DNA of 64,000 nucleotides. Origin: Neckera pumila. Lineage: Eukaryota; Streptophyta; Bryopsida; Hypnales; Neckeraceae. Below, piece by piece: positions 48,401-60,451 of the stretch (position 1 is its first letter; each line of letters opens with the position of its first letter). The position numbers and the translations under genes were made by a program. Location: assembly GCA_963969595.1 (NCBI GenBank), contig OZ018412.1:7256501-7320500 (forward strand). Direction: 5' to 3'. The notes beneath the pieces are model-generated. The model was not told where the DNA came from and ran no database searches. It saw nothing but the letters and a program-made list of their open reading frames with translations.

Positions 48401-49347
48401 AAAGCCAATACATAAACAAATGTTGCACAAACCAAATCCTCACGCCAACCCAAATCACAAGCTTCATGCTGCACCTAACAAAAAAAATTACACAGTGCAA
48501 GTTTGAAGTCCACCTTTAATATGCAAGCTTCATCTATAGCTTCATCTTCACGTTATTTGCACCTACATCTTGTCACAAAGGTAGTTAACTCATGTTTATG
48601 ACATACCTATTTGGTTTCACAATCTCCTGAGAATCATTGGTTTGATAACCAACATGAGAAGGTAATTTGCTTTGAGTCACCAATTTGAGCATCGCCTTCA
48701 CACGTGGCGGAGTTGACCGGCCATCTACCCAAAGCGCTTTCTTTGTTACCTTGTGTTTAAAGTCCGGTGATTCAGGATTCATCTATATGCACCACAACTC
48801 ATGATCAAATATGGAACATTGATCAATATTTTAAAGTTGTTAAACACTAGAATGACCTAATGAGCCTTCAATCCACTCCAAAACACATAAAGAATACACT
48901 ATGCTTGTTGTTTCCCAAAGCGCCCATGACCTTGAATATTTATGACCATCCTCAATGCTTGTTCACAACTTTCTAACATCAACTGGTAGTCCAGTTGATA
49001 GTCCTAGAGATACCTTGTAAACTCTTTTGTCCCACCATTGCAAAGGATCCGCAAAATACTCCTCCCATACTTGTTCAATTGTCTGTGCTTCGCCTGATTC
49101 AACTGGAACATACTTCAAAATGTCAGACATTCTTTCTGAGGGAGACAGGCAACACCCATTTTCTTGCCATGCGGATGGGCATCTGATACATACCTGAAGC
49201 ATTGGTACTCATAGATGGTTTCCTCCAAACAGATGACGATGAAAACCTAATTTCTCCGCTGCTTCTTTCCCCATGAGAGGACGAGACTAATAATAAAGAA
49301 GAATGTATAAGCCATGGAGACTTCAAAAGTGTAAGCACACAGGAACC
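45419..49347 (-). CDS. PLS-class PPR protein with DYW domain and N-terminal OSB-type PDF motif; 5' end unresolved
   Basis: Minus-strand exons 49347-49194, 49135-49014, 48782-48607 and 48230-45419 join in frame. Exon 1 encodes a Ser-rich, targeting-like segment; the only in-frame ATG is at 49212, and an AG acceptor at its edge suggests a further upstream exon. Exons 2-3 encode WEEYFADPLQWWDKRVYK then NPESPDFKHKVTKKALW, the PDF motif of OSB organellar ssDNA-binding proteins. Exon 4 has about six P-L-S triplets, four nearly identical (RVGNALVHMYxKCGSIDDARLVF), then E/E+ motifs and a full DYW domain: PGRSWIEV, HSEKLA, CSDCH and CSCKDYW. DYW proteins deaminate cytidine to uridine in organellar transcripts. 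The first intron would be only 58 nt. From 49212 the product is 1042 residues. The PPR-DYW call is certain; the PDF fusion is strongly suggested. Confidence 0.88.
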
Positions 49348-52269
49348 CTGGTCACACAAATTCCCAGCAATGCGTCAAAAAACATCAGTTAAGATTTGAG
49401 AGTAAAATATTCATCATCCTACTGTTTATTGTTTAACGCCCAACGAAACCGAGTTCATGTCCTTCAACTTTGGGAAAACGTAACATCCTATTTATCAAAT
49501 ATCCCTCAATTTATCAAATAGGGGAAAATGGACTCATACGTTGCTAACATGATCACAGTGGTTCAGTTGACACACATCTTAATCCACCAACCACGTAGGA
49601 TTAATAGGTGTACGGCCATAAATCAACAATTACTCACCCGTGCACCAGCTTCAGGCACCAAATAGCTCCTCGTTTGCTGCCTACGACGCAATAAAAGGAA
49701 CATGAATGCAAACGTTTTGTGGCTCGAATTTTTCTTCAAACGATTCCTCTACAAAAGCAAAATAACACCAGAAGCAGGAATCTAACTTCTTATGTCCAGA
49801 AAGTATATGAATGAATCTCTACGCGTCTTTAGTTCCCTTTCACGTCTATGTTCTTGGTCTATTAATGAAAACTCTTTGTCAAATTGTATGCAGTGTCTGA
49901 GACCTTGAGTAAAAGTTGATACGGTATAAAAGTCTCAATCTGCTTCTTTCAACTGAGTTTGTTCTTTTCACCAAATTGCTCAACCTCCAGGCAGAAGAGA
50001 AACCTTTCTTGTTTGCTTCATGTACTCCAACCTCAACATCGGAAACGCCCAATATATACAAAAAGCTACAAAACTCGACTTCAGCATTGACACAAAGTAT
50101 CATGTCACTAGCTTTAAGTCTGTTCAATTGTCGTCTGTTCCTTGTCTGTATTGTATCACTCCTCCTTTGTCCAGCATGACTAACTTCATATGTATGCAGC
50201 TTCCAAAATTTTTGACTAGAACTTCACTTGAGTCCAAACATCAAAGTCTCATCTCTTCAAGTCTTCCAATCCCCTTCAAACGTGTAATCATGTTCTCTTC
50301 CCGTTTGGTGGAATAACCTCGAAATTGTTAAACCCTCAGTTCGGAGAGAAAAACACCCTCAGCAGTTCTCTACATCAATAATTACCAATGTATGAGCCTC
50401 AATGCTAAGCTTCAGTTAAAAACAAATTATCACACAGACACTCTCTCTTCGGGTCTTCAGCTCCCTTTGAACGCCGCCTGTTCGATTCTCCACACTGCTA
50501 GACCTTAAGCTCTCTGGCCTCCAAGCAGCGAGGAAGACACAACAACGACAGCTCGACATGCTATGAACAACTTCTAATGTATTCAGCTCCCAAAACCTCG
50601 GCTAAAAGCTTGACTTTGGTCGGGAGAGTTACATGTGTGAAAGTATCAGCCGTTAAGGTTCCTCTAGTCCCTAACACTGTTCTATAGATAGTAAGCACGC
50701 CGCAACATTTGCTGAAAATTATACACATTCAAACTTCTACTACGTACTAAATTAAAGCAACTTATGAACAGCAAGAACTCTAATCCACAACACCTCCCCA
50801 TGAACAGGTCCAATATCTGTAGCTCAGAAAAACTTGACTAAAACTTGACTTCAACCTAGACACAAAGCATCATGTAAGATTCATCTCTTCAAATTAACTG
50901 CTCCTAGCCAATGCGTCTGCTCTATCCTAACATGAACCAATCTCTGGCGGATCTTGAGCTACCTTTATAACTGTGTCTCCAAATTGCTAAACCCTAATCC
51001 CTAACTTCAGTAACAGAAGCTCCATATGAACAACAACCAATGCAACCTTGATTTCAATCTAGACAAAGTATCATGTAAGAATCGTTCTCTTTGAATTTTC
51101 AGTCACCTTCCCACTATGTCCGTGCTTCCCTCCGAATTGCTAAACCCTAATCGAGCAAACCTCCACGCAGGTGGAGAGCCCACACTCTCGATGTATGCAA
51201 AAAGCTTCAGATACTGAATTTGTTGAAGAGAAGGATCACATGTGAGGAATTACGCTCTAAAAGTTTCTCTAAAATTATTCATTGAGAAGGTTTACCTGGG
51301 AGTGGAGACTCAACGAGGGGACAAGAAAACCCGGTGCAGCAAGAGGAGATGGTGAGACACCACATGCGTGAGCCTCACGACCCAACCTCAGGATCACAAT
51401 TGGAGGTTGAATGCTGCATTTGCACTTCGCAATGATATTTTAGGGTTTTGAAAGTCTTGTTCAGGAGCCACGTGCAAGATACCATTTTTTCTTTGTTCAT
51501 GGAGTCTCATAAGTCGATTTTGAGAAATCCAAACATCTCTTGAATGACAACAGAAGTGGAAGTCCTGAAATCCACAATCTGCGGAATCCTGTTCCCCACT
51601 CGAAATGGTGTCTGGCCCGCGACAATACCACGGACCCCTGCCTACAAACATTTGTGAGAATCCTCACTCCTCAATATTCTGTTATTCAAAGCCTCTTCCC
51701 AGGAGATTCGAGCCAGATTCATGCAAGCTAAGAAACGTGGTCTGATCAGCCAAGCAATCCAAGACCACCTTCTCTTCGACGAAGCAAAGAAAGTGGAGAA
51801 CGAATTCGATTCAAAAGATGCTTGGAATTCGCCATTGGTGATATTCATCAAATATGCCAAGATACTCTAAAACAGGGTACTTCAAACTACGACAGCTTAC
51901 CCTCGAAATCGGTAAGGAATCTGACGACAGGAGCACTAAGAAAGAATTCAGCCACAGCAACGAAAAAAATCCCAAGCTGTAAGTCACAAAATAGGGAATG
52001 CGTATGCCTGGAGCCCTCCTACTCCCGAAGAAATATGGATACCGCACACACCCGAGAACGCTACATACCACAACCCTAATACACAACCGAAAAGCAACAT
52101 GAAATGCAAGAACGCATCCTAAGAACAGCTCCGAAACCCTAATTACTCGCACAATCATCCAAGATTAAAATCACCCATAACGTGTTACGAACTTAGGACG
52201 GGCCGAAACTCTGGAAATTCTGGACGTCATCACCAAAGCTGGCAAACTATGCCCTCTGAGAATGGCTGG

Positions 52270-52320
52270 AAACCCTAAACCTAACCTAAGCCCTAAACCC
52301 TAAAAGCCCTAAAACACCCT
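52270..52320. repeat. Degenerate telomere-type CCCTAAA cluster
   Basis: At least five imperfect units (AAACCCTAAAC, CCCTAAACCCTAAAAG, CCCTAAAAC, CCCTAG) within ~50 bp. This is either a short interstitial telomeric repeat or a cluster of telo-box promoter motifs (AAACCCTAA), which would fit its position upstream of divergent genes. Confidence 0.6.
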
Positions 52321-52472
52321 AGTATACGCAGCCAGTTTCGGTATGCTCCGGTATTCGCCTTAATGGATCGCTAGGACGACCTCGCGGGGGCGCAAGTTTT
52401 AGCAACTACCTCTTTTCGAACCTTAAGTATTTGCGAATCATTCCACAACCTGGAGAGGTATCCGAATTTTCT

Positions 52473-52727
52473 CTATAATTTTCCTGCATGTAGGAAGCAC
52501 TGACGGACTCCCCATTGTTCATGTAAAGCTTGCTGTAACTCAAGGACTTGTGAGGAGTCTATAGGTTTTGAGAAATTAGAAACATACTGCTCTTGGAATA
52601 TGACAGCCATAATTCTCGGTTGATCGAATGTGAAAGCACTCATTTCCGGACTGTGCTCCTGCCAATCAGCAGCAGGTTCTTGTTTATGGAATGATTTCCT
52701 GCAGCTCCGCTTTGCTCGAGAACGCAT
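52473..52727 (-). CDS. Hypothetical 84-residue open frame
   Basis: Starts at a true ATG at 52727. The N-terminus is basic (MRSRAKRSCRKSFHK) and the rest is mixed, without motifs I recognise. It could be a real small gene, a 5' exon of the PPR gene or chance; no GT donor at its end supports the second option clearly. Confidence 0.2.
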   Translation of the reverse strand: MRSRAKRSCRKSFHKQEPAADWQEHSPEMSAFTFDQPRIMAVIFQEQYVSNFSKPIDSSQVLELQQALHEQWGVRQCFLHAGKL

Positions 52728-53692
52728 TTTTCAAGGTATCCGTTGCGCTCTTTTAGACCACAAAATCGACATGTAGCCGTGAGCTGTGAGTATCATTCGT
52801 CACAGTGCCTGAAATTCCCCAAAGTTTGGTATTGATGTTCAGTAGCATCCAAATCTCAGTGATACTCACACTCTAGGGTTTCTTCAACTGAACACAGACC
52901 ACCAACGAGTAGGCGATGTTAAGAGGCCAGTTTCCTACTTTAAGATTTAGCTGCTGCCGTTACGAGCTGGTACGTTCCTCCGATTTTCCTCGCATAATTT
53001 TAGCCCTAGAACTCTGCAAAGTTCTCTTTCGTTGTTTTTCACGTCAATGTATTCAATGTTTTCCTCGTTGTCATGCTGGATCGGCCTTCTAAGACGAGAA
53101 AGTGTTTTAGGTCAGAATTTTCTCCCAGCTGTTTCTTAGGTGGAGTTGTGTCCTCTAGAAGTTGCATTGCAATCCAGGAACTTGAGGGCTTGTGTTCGGG
53201 TTTAAGAGTGCTATTTCACTTGAGAGGTAGTGATTGGGGGTGTGGGGGGTGTGGGTGTATATATATGTGTAGATTTTTCCTTTATGTACATTGTTTATAT
53301 TGCGGAATCTGGATAGAGAGAAGCGTAGAATAGGGTTTGGGGGGTTGCAGACCATGTTGACGCTGTGCGGACATTGTGGGATTCGCTTAGATTTTCTTTT
53401 CATGTAAGTCAGTATTGCTTGGTCAAAAGCAACAGGTTTTCGACTTTGGAGAGTTATAGAATACACTTTCTGCATCATTTTTCAAGAGTGCAGTTAACTT
53501 CTTGATCATGTGTATCACCTTTGCTCATGGAACATGTGCCGAACATGTGTTACAGCTATATCTTGTCAGTATGGAAGAAACATGGGCTCGGCCAATAGAA
53601 GAAGCACAAAATGTTGTCCGAATTACCTCTTGAATTTGTGCCTGTGAGAATCTGAAGCATAAATAGGTTTCGTGAGCCACGGTTATGAAATC

Positions 53693-56112
53693 ATGGCGCT
53701 AAACCCTGGGCTACAGTCATCGTTTACATCACCAAAACGAAGTCAGAGGTGGTATGGAATTGCCAAGAGCTTTGAAGACTCCCAGAGCAGAGTGTATTGT
53801 CGGCAGATTGTTGGATGTGGTGTGGTGCCGATGGTCCTGCGAAATCGTTGTCAAAGTTCAGTTGTCACAGATAATTCTCGTGTATTGTCGCATGGTTACA
53901 TTGATGGAACCCATCTACGCAAGGAGAACGTGAACACTGGAATCACATGTTATGCACAAATTCATTCTGAGCCCTGCATCGATGAGGCCTCCTTCGTTGA
54001 GTTGCCCTACGTGTTACAGACAGGTAATAAACATACTGGCAGTGATATGTTACCTATGTCTTCCACGTTCTATTTTAATTTTTTCAGTTTCTGAATTTCT
54101 TTCACAACATTGATGCAAGGCAAGAGTTCTGCATGTCGATACGCATTCCAATTTCATATATGGAGAGATGTGCAATCTACAGTTTGTCAGTTTAGCAGAT
54201 TTGCAAGTGTCATTACCAGTGTGATTCGTCGTGTTAATTGTTTATGTTGTTTACGAATTGACATTCTCAGCTCTGAATGCTCATCAGACAGCGAAAAGAG
54301 CGGGCGTTGGGCTTCTGCGGTTGGACTCATCATGGGTATTTAGTTTTTTCTCCCTCTTTTGAGTTTCTCTGCATGTGTGCTCGGCAGTTGAATTGCGCAC
54401 ACCCTACTCTACTTCAATCATATCGGGTGCATACGTTGTTGACAGTGAATCTTTGATTATGGCGATGATGCTTGCGCCTGTGACGTGTAGAATTATGGAG
54501 GGACATCTTTCGTGTTTTACTTTAGTAATATGTGGGTGATTTAAATTGGCCCTGAAGTGGTGCTTGAGAGTGTGATTTGGGTCTGACACTGTTACGACCA
54601 CCATTGCTGTCAATCATTGTAGGCACTGCTGTTGGGCCTGGCATACTTGGACTTCCTGCTGCCACTCTGCACGCTGGTCTAATCCCGTCAACTGTAACGA
54701 TCGTTGTCGTGTGGGCGTATGTTATGGCTTCTATATTGTTAGTAGCAGAGCTGAGTTATGCCGGTGAGTCTCGTCTTCGTTGAGAATTGTTAAGCAGATG
54801 TGCAGCGAGGCAGCATCTAGTCTCTCAATTGTGAACCCCACTGTGTGCAGTTTGTGAATTGATGTGTCTTATGGTGCTCTTAAGATTATTTCCTGGAAGC
54901 GTCTTTATTTAGATCCCAATTGCTTCGAGGACAATATAAAAGGAATGGTCGAACTAAACTGATGCCATCTCCACAACCTCTTACAGCATGTAGAGATTCT
55001 TCAACTACTTACTTGTGCCACGTTTGACAGTGATGGCAGAGCAGGGAGTGGCGGAAGTAAGCTTCACTGGCTTGGCAGTGCGCACTCTTGGGCACTCTGC
55101 AGGGCGTGTTGTTGCTCTTGTTTACGCTTTCCTCAATTACGCTCTTCTGGTGGCCTGTGTGGCAGGGCTTCATTCGATTTTGGCACATTGGTTACCTTTA
55201 CATCCGGCTGTGGTTTGCATACTGAGCCCAGGGGTAGTCGCCTTCATGTTGGCATTTACCTCCTTTCAAGCTGTGGACACCCTGAATCGAGCTCTGTGCG
55301 GTCTTATGATTGCATCAATCACAGGTCTGGTCGGCATTGGTGTTTCCGTGGGAAGAGATTTTTGGCTCGGATCCATAGGCTCGGGCACTTGGTCCTTCAC
55401 TGCATTGTCTCCTGCAATTCCAGTAATTGTTCTCACCTTGGGGTTCCATGTGATCACGCCTGTGGTGTGCCAAGTGGTGGGAGGAAGACCACAGGAAGCT
55501 CGCAAAGCTATACTGTGTGGGGGAGCTGTTCCGTTGTTGATGGTTTTAGCTTGGAATGCCGTCATCGTAGGCCTAGCACAATCACGGGCAGAATCCGCTG
55601 TGGCTTCATTTGACCCCATCAAACTCCTCCTTTCCTTGAGTAGTACAGCAGCTCCTGTGGTTCAAGCTTTTGCATTTGCTGCTTTAGGTACAACTCTCAT
55701 CGGGTATGCCTTGAGCTTTCCAAAGCAGTTGATCGATACTGTAAGCTTGTTTGGGATGCATCCACATGCAGAAGAGAGCGTTCTAGTTGCAGAAGAGAGC
55801 GTTCTAGTTACAGAAGAACCGAGCCACTCAAGGAAAATGACAGCTCTGTTGCTGGCAATGGCTCCTCCAGTAGCTGTGGCCATGACATCTCCAACTGCGT
55901 TCGCCTCAGCACTTGATTTTGCTGGTCTCTATGCAAATTGCTTTCTGTTTGGTGTGCTGCCCCCGATCATGGCTTGGGTGTACCGGTACCAGGAACCTCG
56001 GTCCGATATAGAACGCCATCCTGAGCTTCTACCTGGCGGAAGAATTTTATTGATGGTGCTGCTTCTTATTGCAGTATATCTTGGTTTCAATCCTCCCAGT
56101 GCTAGAACATGA
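53693..56112 (+). CDS. Tryptophan/tyrosine permease family protein, plastid-type
   Basis: Four exons: 53693-54023, 54288-54335, 54623-54763 and 55031-56112. They join in frame to 533 residues. About 110 N-terminal residues are Ser/Arg-rich and look like an organelle transit peptide. The transporter starts at AVGLIMGTAVGPGILGLPAATL, the conserved first helix of the aromatic amino acid permease family (PF03222-type), and continues with AELSYAVMAEQGVAEVSFTGLAVRTLG and about ten further hydrophobic helices. Bacterial relatives (TyrP, Mtr, TnaB) are proton-coupled Tyr/Trp importers. Plant homologues are predicted to sit in the plastid envelope. A 21-bp in-frame tandem duplication (AEESVLV twice, residues from 55768) lies in a loop before the last helices. 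The acceptor of the 48-nt exon 2 was chosen because it alone keeps frame. Confidence 0.85.
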
Positions 56113-56267
56113 CATGGGAAGCTTGCCTGCACTGAGTTCTGAAATGAAACTCTGGATTTGAAACATTTAACCCCTAAATGCCTCAATCCTTTTTTGCTTT
56201 TTTGCACATCTTTGCTTGTATCTTTCTACAGAAATATCATTTGTCAAAATTTCATGAATTTGGTCAT
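56113..56267. mobile_element. 3' flank of the permease with an isolated TTAA-element end
   Basis: TTAA at 56167-56170 followed by CCCCTAAATGCCTCAATCC, an end similar to type 3 but not identical. The next 100 bp run into the complete type 3 element at 56268. The lone end could belong to a copy interrupted by that element. Confidence 0.5.
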
Positions 56268-56919
56268 TAACCCCTAAATGCCCGGGGCAACCAAATGTGG
56301 TGTTTGCAAAACTTTGAAGTTAAATAAAACTTAACCAAGTTGCTATTGTTAGTAGGTTATATTTTTAGAAAGTTCCTCTTGAAGTCTAGTTTTAGCATCA
56401 AAAATCCGATCTTGAAAATAAATGATAGTGATTTTTCTATTCATGATTTTGTACAAGGGTATCTAGTGCAATCTTGACTTCCCGTAGTGTTGAGAGCTCT
56501 TGGAAATGAGCTACAAATACACTAGATCTTGGAGGAAAATTTGCATTCAAAATTCATTTAAAAAAATTATAGAGTAGATTTTAAAAAAACGTAAATTGAT
56601 TGGGGTTATACAAGTTAGCTCTTTAACCTCAATTTTTTTGATCACCAACTTTTTAGATTTGACTTGTAAAATGAGGGTTGAAAGACTTTACATTACTTTT
56701 GTAGTTTTAACACCCTCATGGTCGATCATTATAATCTTTTGTTCCATAAGTGATTTTGTTGTGTTTTCTTTTTCTATGAGATCTCTTATATGTCTAGTTT
56801 GAATTTGTACGGTTAAAAAACAAAAATAATTGATACAACTTATCAAAATGTTGGCATTTTGTTCAAGTTAGAGCAAATTCCAAGAAACTCAAAACAAGCC
56901 TTAGGCATTTAGGGGTTAA
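56268..56919 (+). mobile_element. Type 3 TTAA element, complete copy
   Basis: TTAA at 56268-56271 then CCCCTAAATGCCCGGGGCAA. Right end TTAGGCATTTAGGGG with TTAA at 56916-56919, giving inverted ends CCCCTAAATGCC on both sides. 652 bp, homologous over its left ~500 bp to 11370-11855. Non-coding. Confidence 0.75.
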
Positions 56920-57040
56920 GAAAGGTTGTCTTTTCTAGATTCAAGTATTTCATTGGATGAATGAGAAGTTAGTTAGACTAAAGAGTGCCTTGAAACCCTG
57001 CATTCATCATCCAGAATATGGATGTCAGAGCACTTTAGGG

Positions 57041-57343
57041 TTAACCACTAAAGGACCAACATGCATTTTTTGGCTACATTGAAATTTTGGGCAGGTACTT
57101 GTGATTAGAGATTTTCATATTTTTGGTCCAAATTTGAATAGAAGGTGTGGACAAGGAATAACTTTAAGCATTAGATGAGATTCGGGGGTCTTAGAAGGCT
57201 ATAAGTTCCCCTGATGTCTGTTGCGTTACCAGACTGCGGGAACACAGCAGCAGCAGCTAGCTGATGTGGTCGAGCAACTGCCACGTCACTTTTTGAAAAA
57301 AATAAAAAAATAAAAAAATTGCTTAAAATGATATTTTGGTAAA

Positions 57344-57374
<31 letters not shown>

Positions 57375-58246
57375 AAAAATTTCTGACACACCCGTACTGG
57401 CGTTCACTGAATCTAGGCAAATCAAGGAACAGGACTAAAACAGCCCTCCAAGACCCCCAAATATCATCTAATGGCCCAACAACTTTCATAACTTTTGACT
57501 ACATGGATAAAAAGTTATTGTAGTTTGTTTCTCAACTTGGGCAATCCGGGCAGATAAAAAAAAATCAATTATTCCAAAAACAAAAATTTGAAATTGGTTT
57601 TTCTAGAGTTATATATACATAGAAAGCTTTGAATCATTCTATTTTTATCAATGAGATGAAAGTTATGAGGAATTTTTGTTTGTAGGCAATTATGGATTCT
57701 CTACTCTAAAATAAACTTTGAAGTCCTTTATCTTACTCAATTTTCAATATTTTTAGAAAAAAATAAATCATAGGATGCGGATTGTTTATTACAAAATTGC
57801 AACCATTGGAATGGCATTTTTCAATTCCATGATTAAATTCTTAACAACTTTGTACTTTGAATCATTCTCTACTTCTTTCTATTTATTAATTTTTTGCTAT
57901 ATCTTATACAATTTCAAATGATGTGAAAATTTTCAAGGATGTGGCCAACTTGTCAAGGAAAAAGATCCAAAGAAGCACCACTATTTGGGACATTTATTCA
58001 TAGAAAAGTGAGCTTGTGAAGTGTAGTTGCTCCCAAAAATGATTTTGGTGAACTTAAATGCTTATATCTTGCAATCCACGCAGTGAAAATTACTGAAATT
58101 TTAACCGTATGTTCTCAAAGCAACGTAATACAAGATCATACGGTTACATGTGTCAAAAAAAATTCAAAAATTTGGTACATATTTAAAAAATGGCAATCTT
58201 TGAGCGTTTTGGGTGAAAACATAGTCATGGAACTTTAGGGGTTTAA
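57041..58246 (+). mobile_element. Type 1 TTAA element carrying a MITE insertion
   Basis: TTAA at 57041-57044 then CCACTAAAGGACCAACATG. Right end ...GGAACTTTAGGGGTTTAA with TTAA at 58243-58246. Its 1206 bp exceed the ~925 bp of other copies because of an insertion at about 57166-57470. Non-coding. Confidence 0.75.
57166..57470. mobile_element. MITE with CATTAGA ends, copy 2
   Basis: Ends CATTAGATGAGATTCGGGGG and, inward from the right, CATTAGATGATATTTGGGGG. The interior matches 42406-42662, including the GCGGGAACACAG and ATGTGG...CCACGTCA segments, but contains a run of about 30 T. The host site is seen uninterrupted (in reverse orientation) near 6790-6800. Confidence 0.7.
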
Positions 58247-59519
58247 GATGATGAGTATCCAATATGAGAAGACCTATAGAAAAGTGTAATTGAAGCAACA
58301 TATTGGATGACGTGAACTTCATCTCAATAATAATTTTGAAGTTTTGTCTATTCTATTATTTTCCTTCTCAAAACTAATTTGTTGTCGTTTTTCTCCATGC
58401 AAAGATTAGATTTTTGTTTGTTTATTTTAACATGTCTTCTTTAATTATCAATTAATAAATAGAGAGTGAAAAAAACTAACTTTGAGGCATGAATTCTTAC
58501 TTGAGTCTTAAGGAAATTCTCAATTCTTAAAACTCAATGTTATTCACTTCTTTTTCTTAAATCAAAATTAACTTCTTTCAACCACAAAATAGATTTAAAA
58601 AGAGGGTTTGATTTCTTGCCTTGGAAAAGCAATCAATAAATCATAGTTCATCTTGATTGAGGTCCACAATCCACCTTTCAAAGCTCTTCAGTAGTAACTT
58701 GATGTCCAAAAGAAATTGTTCAATAATATTTCAAAAGCATCTTTAGCAATTTTCTTCAAATATGAAGATTCATGGTCAATTCTAATATAATTGCAAGGTA
58801 AATTACTCATAAGTTTGGAGTCAATCTACTTTGATACCAATGTAACAATCTCTATTCTAATATTCTTCTAATAGATTTCCACTAAATTAATTCAAAAGAA
58901 AACAAACATCAAGTCTATTTTGGCATGACACATACAACCATGAGGTAGAAACTCTAAAGTTCTTTCTATTTACAAATACATTATGAATAACAATCATAAA
59001 TATAATTCTTCTCTTTTGGATTCTTTTCTAAATGCCATCCCACCATGCCTAGTTGTCTTCTATTTTAATATTAATGAAAGTACATTAACTAAAATAAAAT
59101 TTATCTTTTACTATGTTTTTAGAAACTTCTAAAGCAACTTAGCAACTGCTATCTTATATTATTGTAAACATGTACTACTATGACCCATGTTACAGCTCCA
59201 AACTAATTCTACTGTATAAAGGTCCAAGAAGTATGAAATGATTAGGATTTGATGTTGAATCTATTCAGCTTTTATAGGAGATTTACTAAAATACATTTCA
59301 AATAGTTGTAATTGACTCAAAAATGGTTGCTTACTAAAACCTCAACACTAATTTTTCCTAATAATGAAGATGGAAATTTAGTATCACCTAGAAAATTAAT
59401 GTAACTACAAATTTTTTTATTTTTGTGGAAACTGGTACAACACAATAATATTTCAATTTACACTAATTCAAAATAGTGTGATTTTGGTAAATTAGTGTCA
59501 TACGCACCACTAGGACATA
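58247..59519. other. Spacer without recognised gene
   Basis: Very AT-rich; no motifs, element ends or long frames. Confidence 0.4.
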
Positions 59520-60451
59520 TTAACCTCTAAAGGATTGCTTGTCCCCTCAAGGGACAATTTGGGTCCGGGCAGGTTCCTACTGCTTCAATTTTTAGTAATA
59601 TTTTTTGGGATTTTTTAAGGTTGTGTATTTTTGCAAGAGCTTTCTAAATATATAATGTTTATTTTAATTGTTGTCTGGAAGCAAAAGTTATGGCACAATA
59701 AGCAAAATTGGAGTTTAGCGGGCAGCCCCCAAAAAATCACAAAAAGTCAAAATGTTTTTTTTTCAAATTTTTTTCTCAAAGTTTATATTTTTGTCTACAT
59801 GCAAAGCTTTGTTTTATTCAATTTGGACTAATAATGAGAAAGTTATGGACAATCTTAGTTTTTTAGGCAATCTAAGCATCTTCTCAAAAAAATAACTTGT
59901 AGAATCCGTTTTTCAATGCAATTTTTAGAATTTTTCAAGAAAAATTGTTAGACAAGGTTGGATTTTCTTGCTAGAACAATCTCACCACTGGGATTATTGT
60001 GATTCAATTCCATCTAAAAGCTATTAACAATTTAGTTTCTCCTTCAATCTTGAATCCACCTCTACTTAACAATTTTTTAATGAGTGAAAATTAAGTGCCT
60101 TTTATCCTAAATTTTTTGGGAGATTCTTGACTCAACTACTTAATATAAATAAGTAGAAAATGAAAGTCCATAGTGCAAAAAACTTGAACGAAAAAGACTC
60201 AAAGCCAAATAATCTAGTCAAGCAAGGTGCAAAAGAATTTGTTTTCTTCACTTTAAATGCATATATCTTGCAATCTACATGGTCAAAGTTTCTAAAATTT
60301 CTTCCACATATTCACATACTAGTCAAGTATAAGATCTTACAGTTGGATATGCAAGAAAAAACAATTTTAAAAGCTCTTTTCTCTTTGCAATAAAAATGAC
60401 AGTTTTGAGTGGTTTTTGATAGGAAAATCACCTTGGTCCTTTAGGGGTTAA
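59520..60451 (+). mobile_element. Type 2 TTAA element, full-length copy
   Basis: TTAA at 59520-59523 (then CCTCTAAAGGATTGC) and 60448-60451 (preceded by TGGTCCTTTAGGGG). A subterminal palindrome, TTGTCCCCTCAAGGGACAA, is present as in the other type 2 copies. 932 bp. Near 60068 it shows the single, uninterrupted TTAACAATTTT site. Confidence 0.78.

Larger units (their letters stand above)
49348..53692. other. Spacer or 5' introns between the PPR and permease genes
   Basis: The region is less AT-rich than the transposon spacers. On the minus strand AGGGTTT-type motifs recur (near 50985, 51140, 52073, 52135), as expected for plant 5' leaders of the PPR gene. Open frames at 51658-51870 (+) and 52473-52727 (-) are unassigned. 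No OB-fold (SSB) exon could be identified. Confidence 0.4.

Noticed and set aside
51394..51860. Minus-strand frames as missing OSB/SSB-domain exons of the PPR gene
   Set aside because: No OB-fold-like pattern and no convincing splice sites linking them to 49347.
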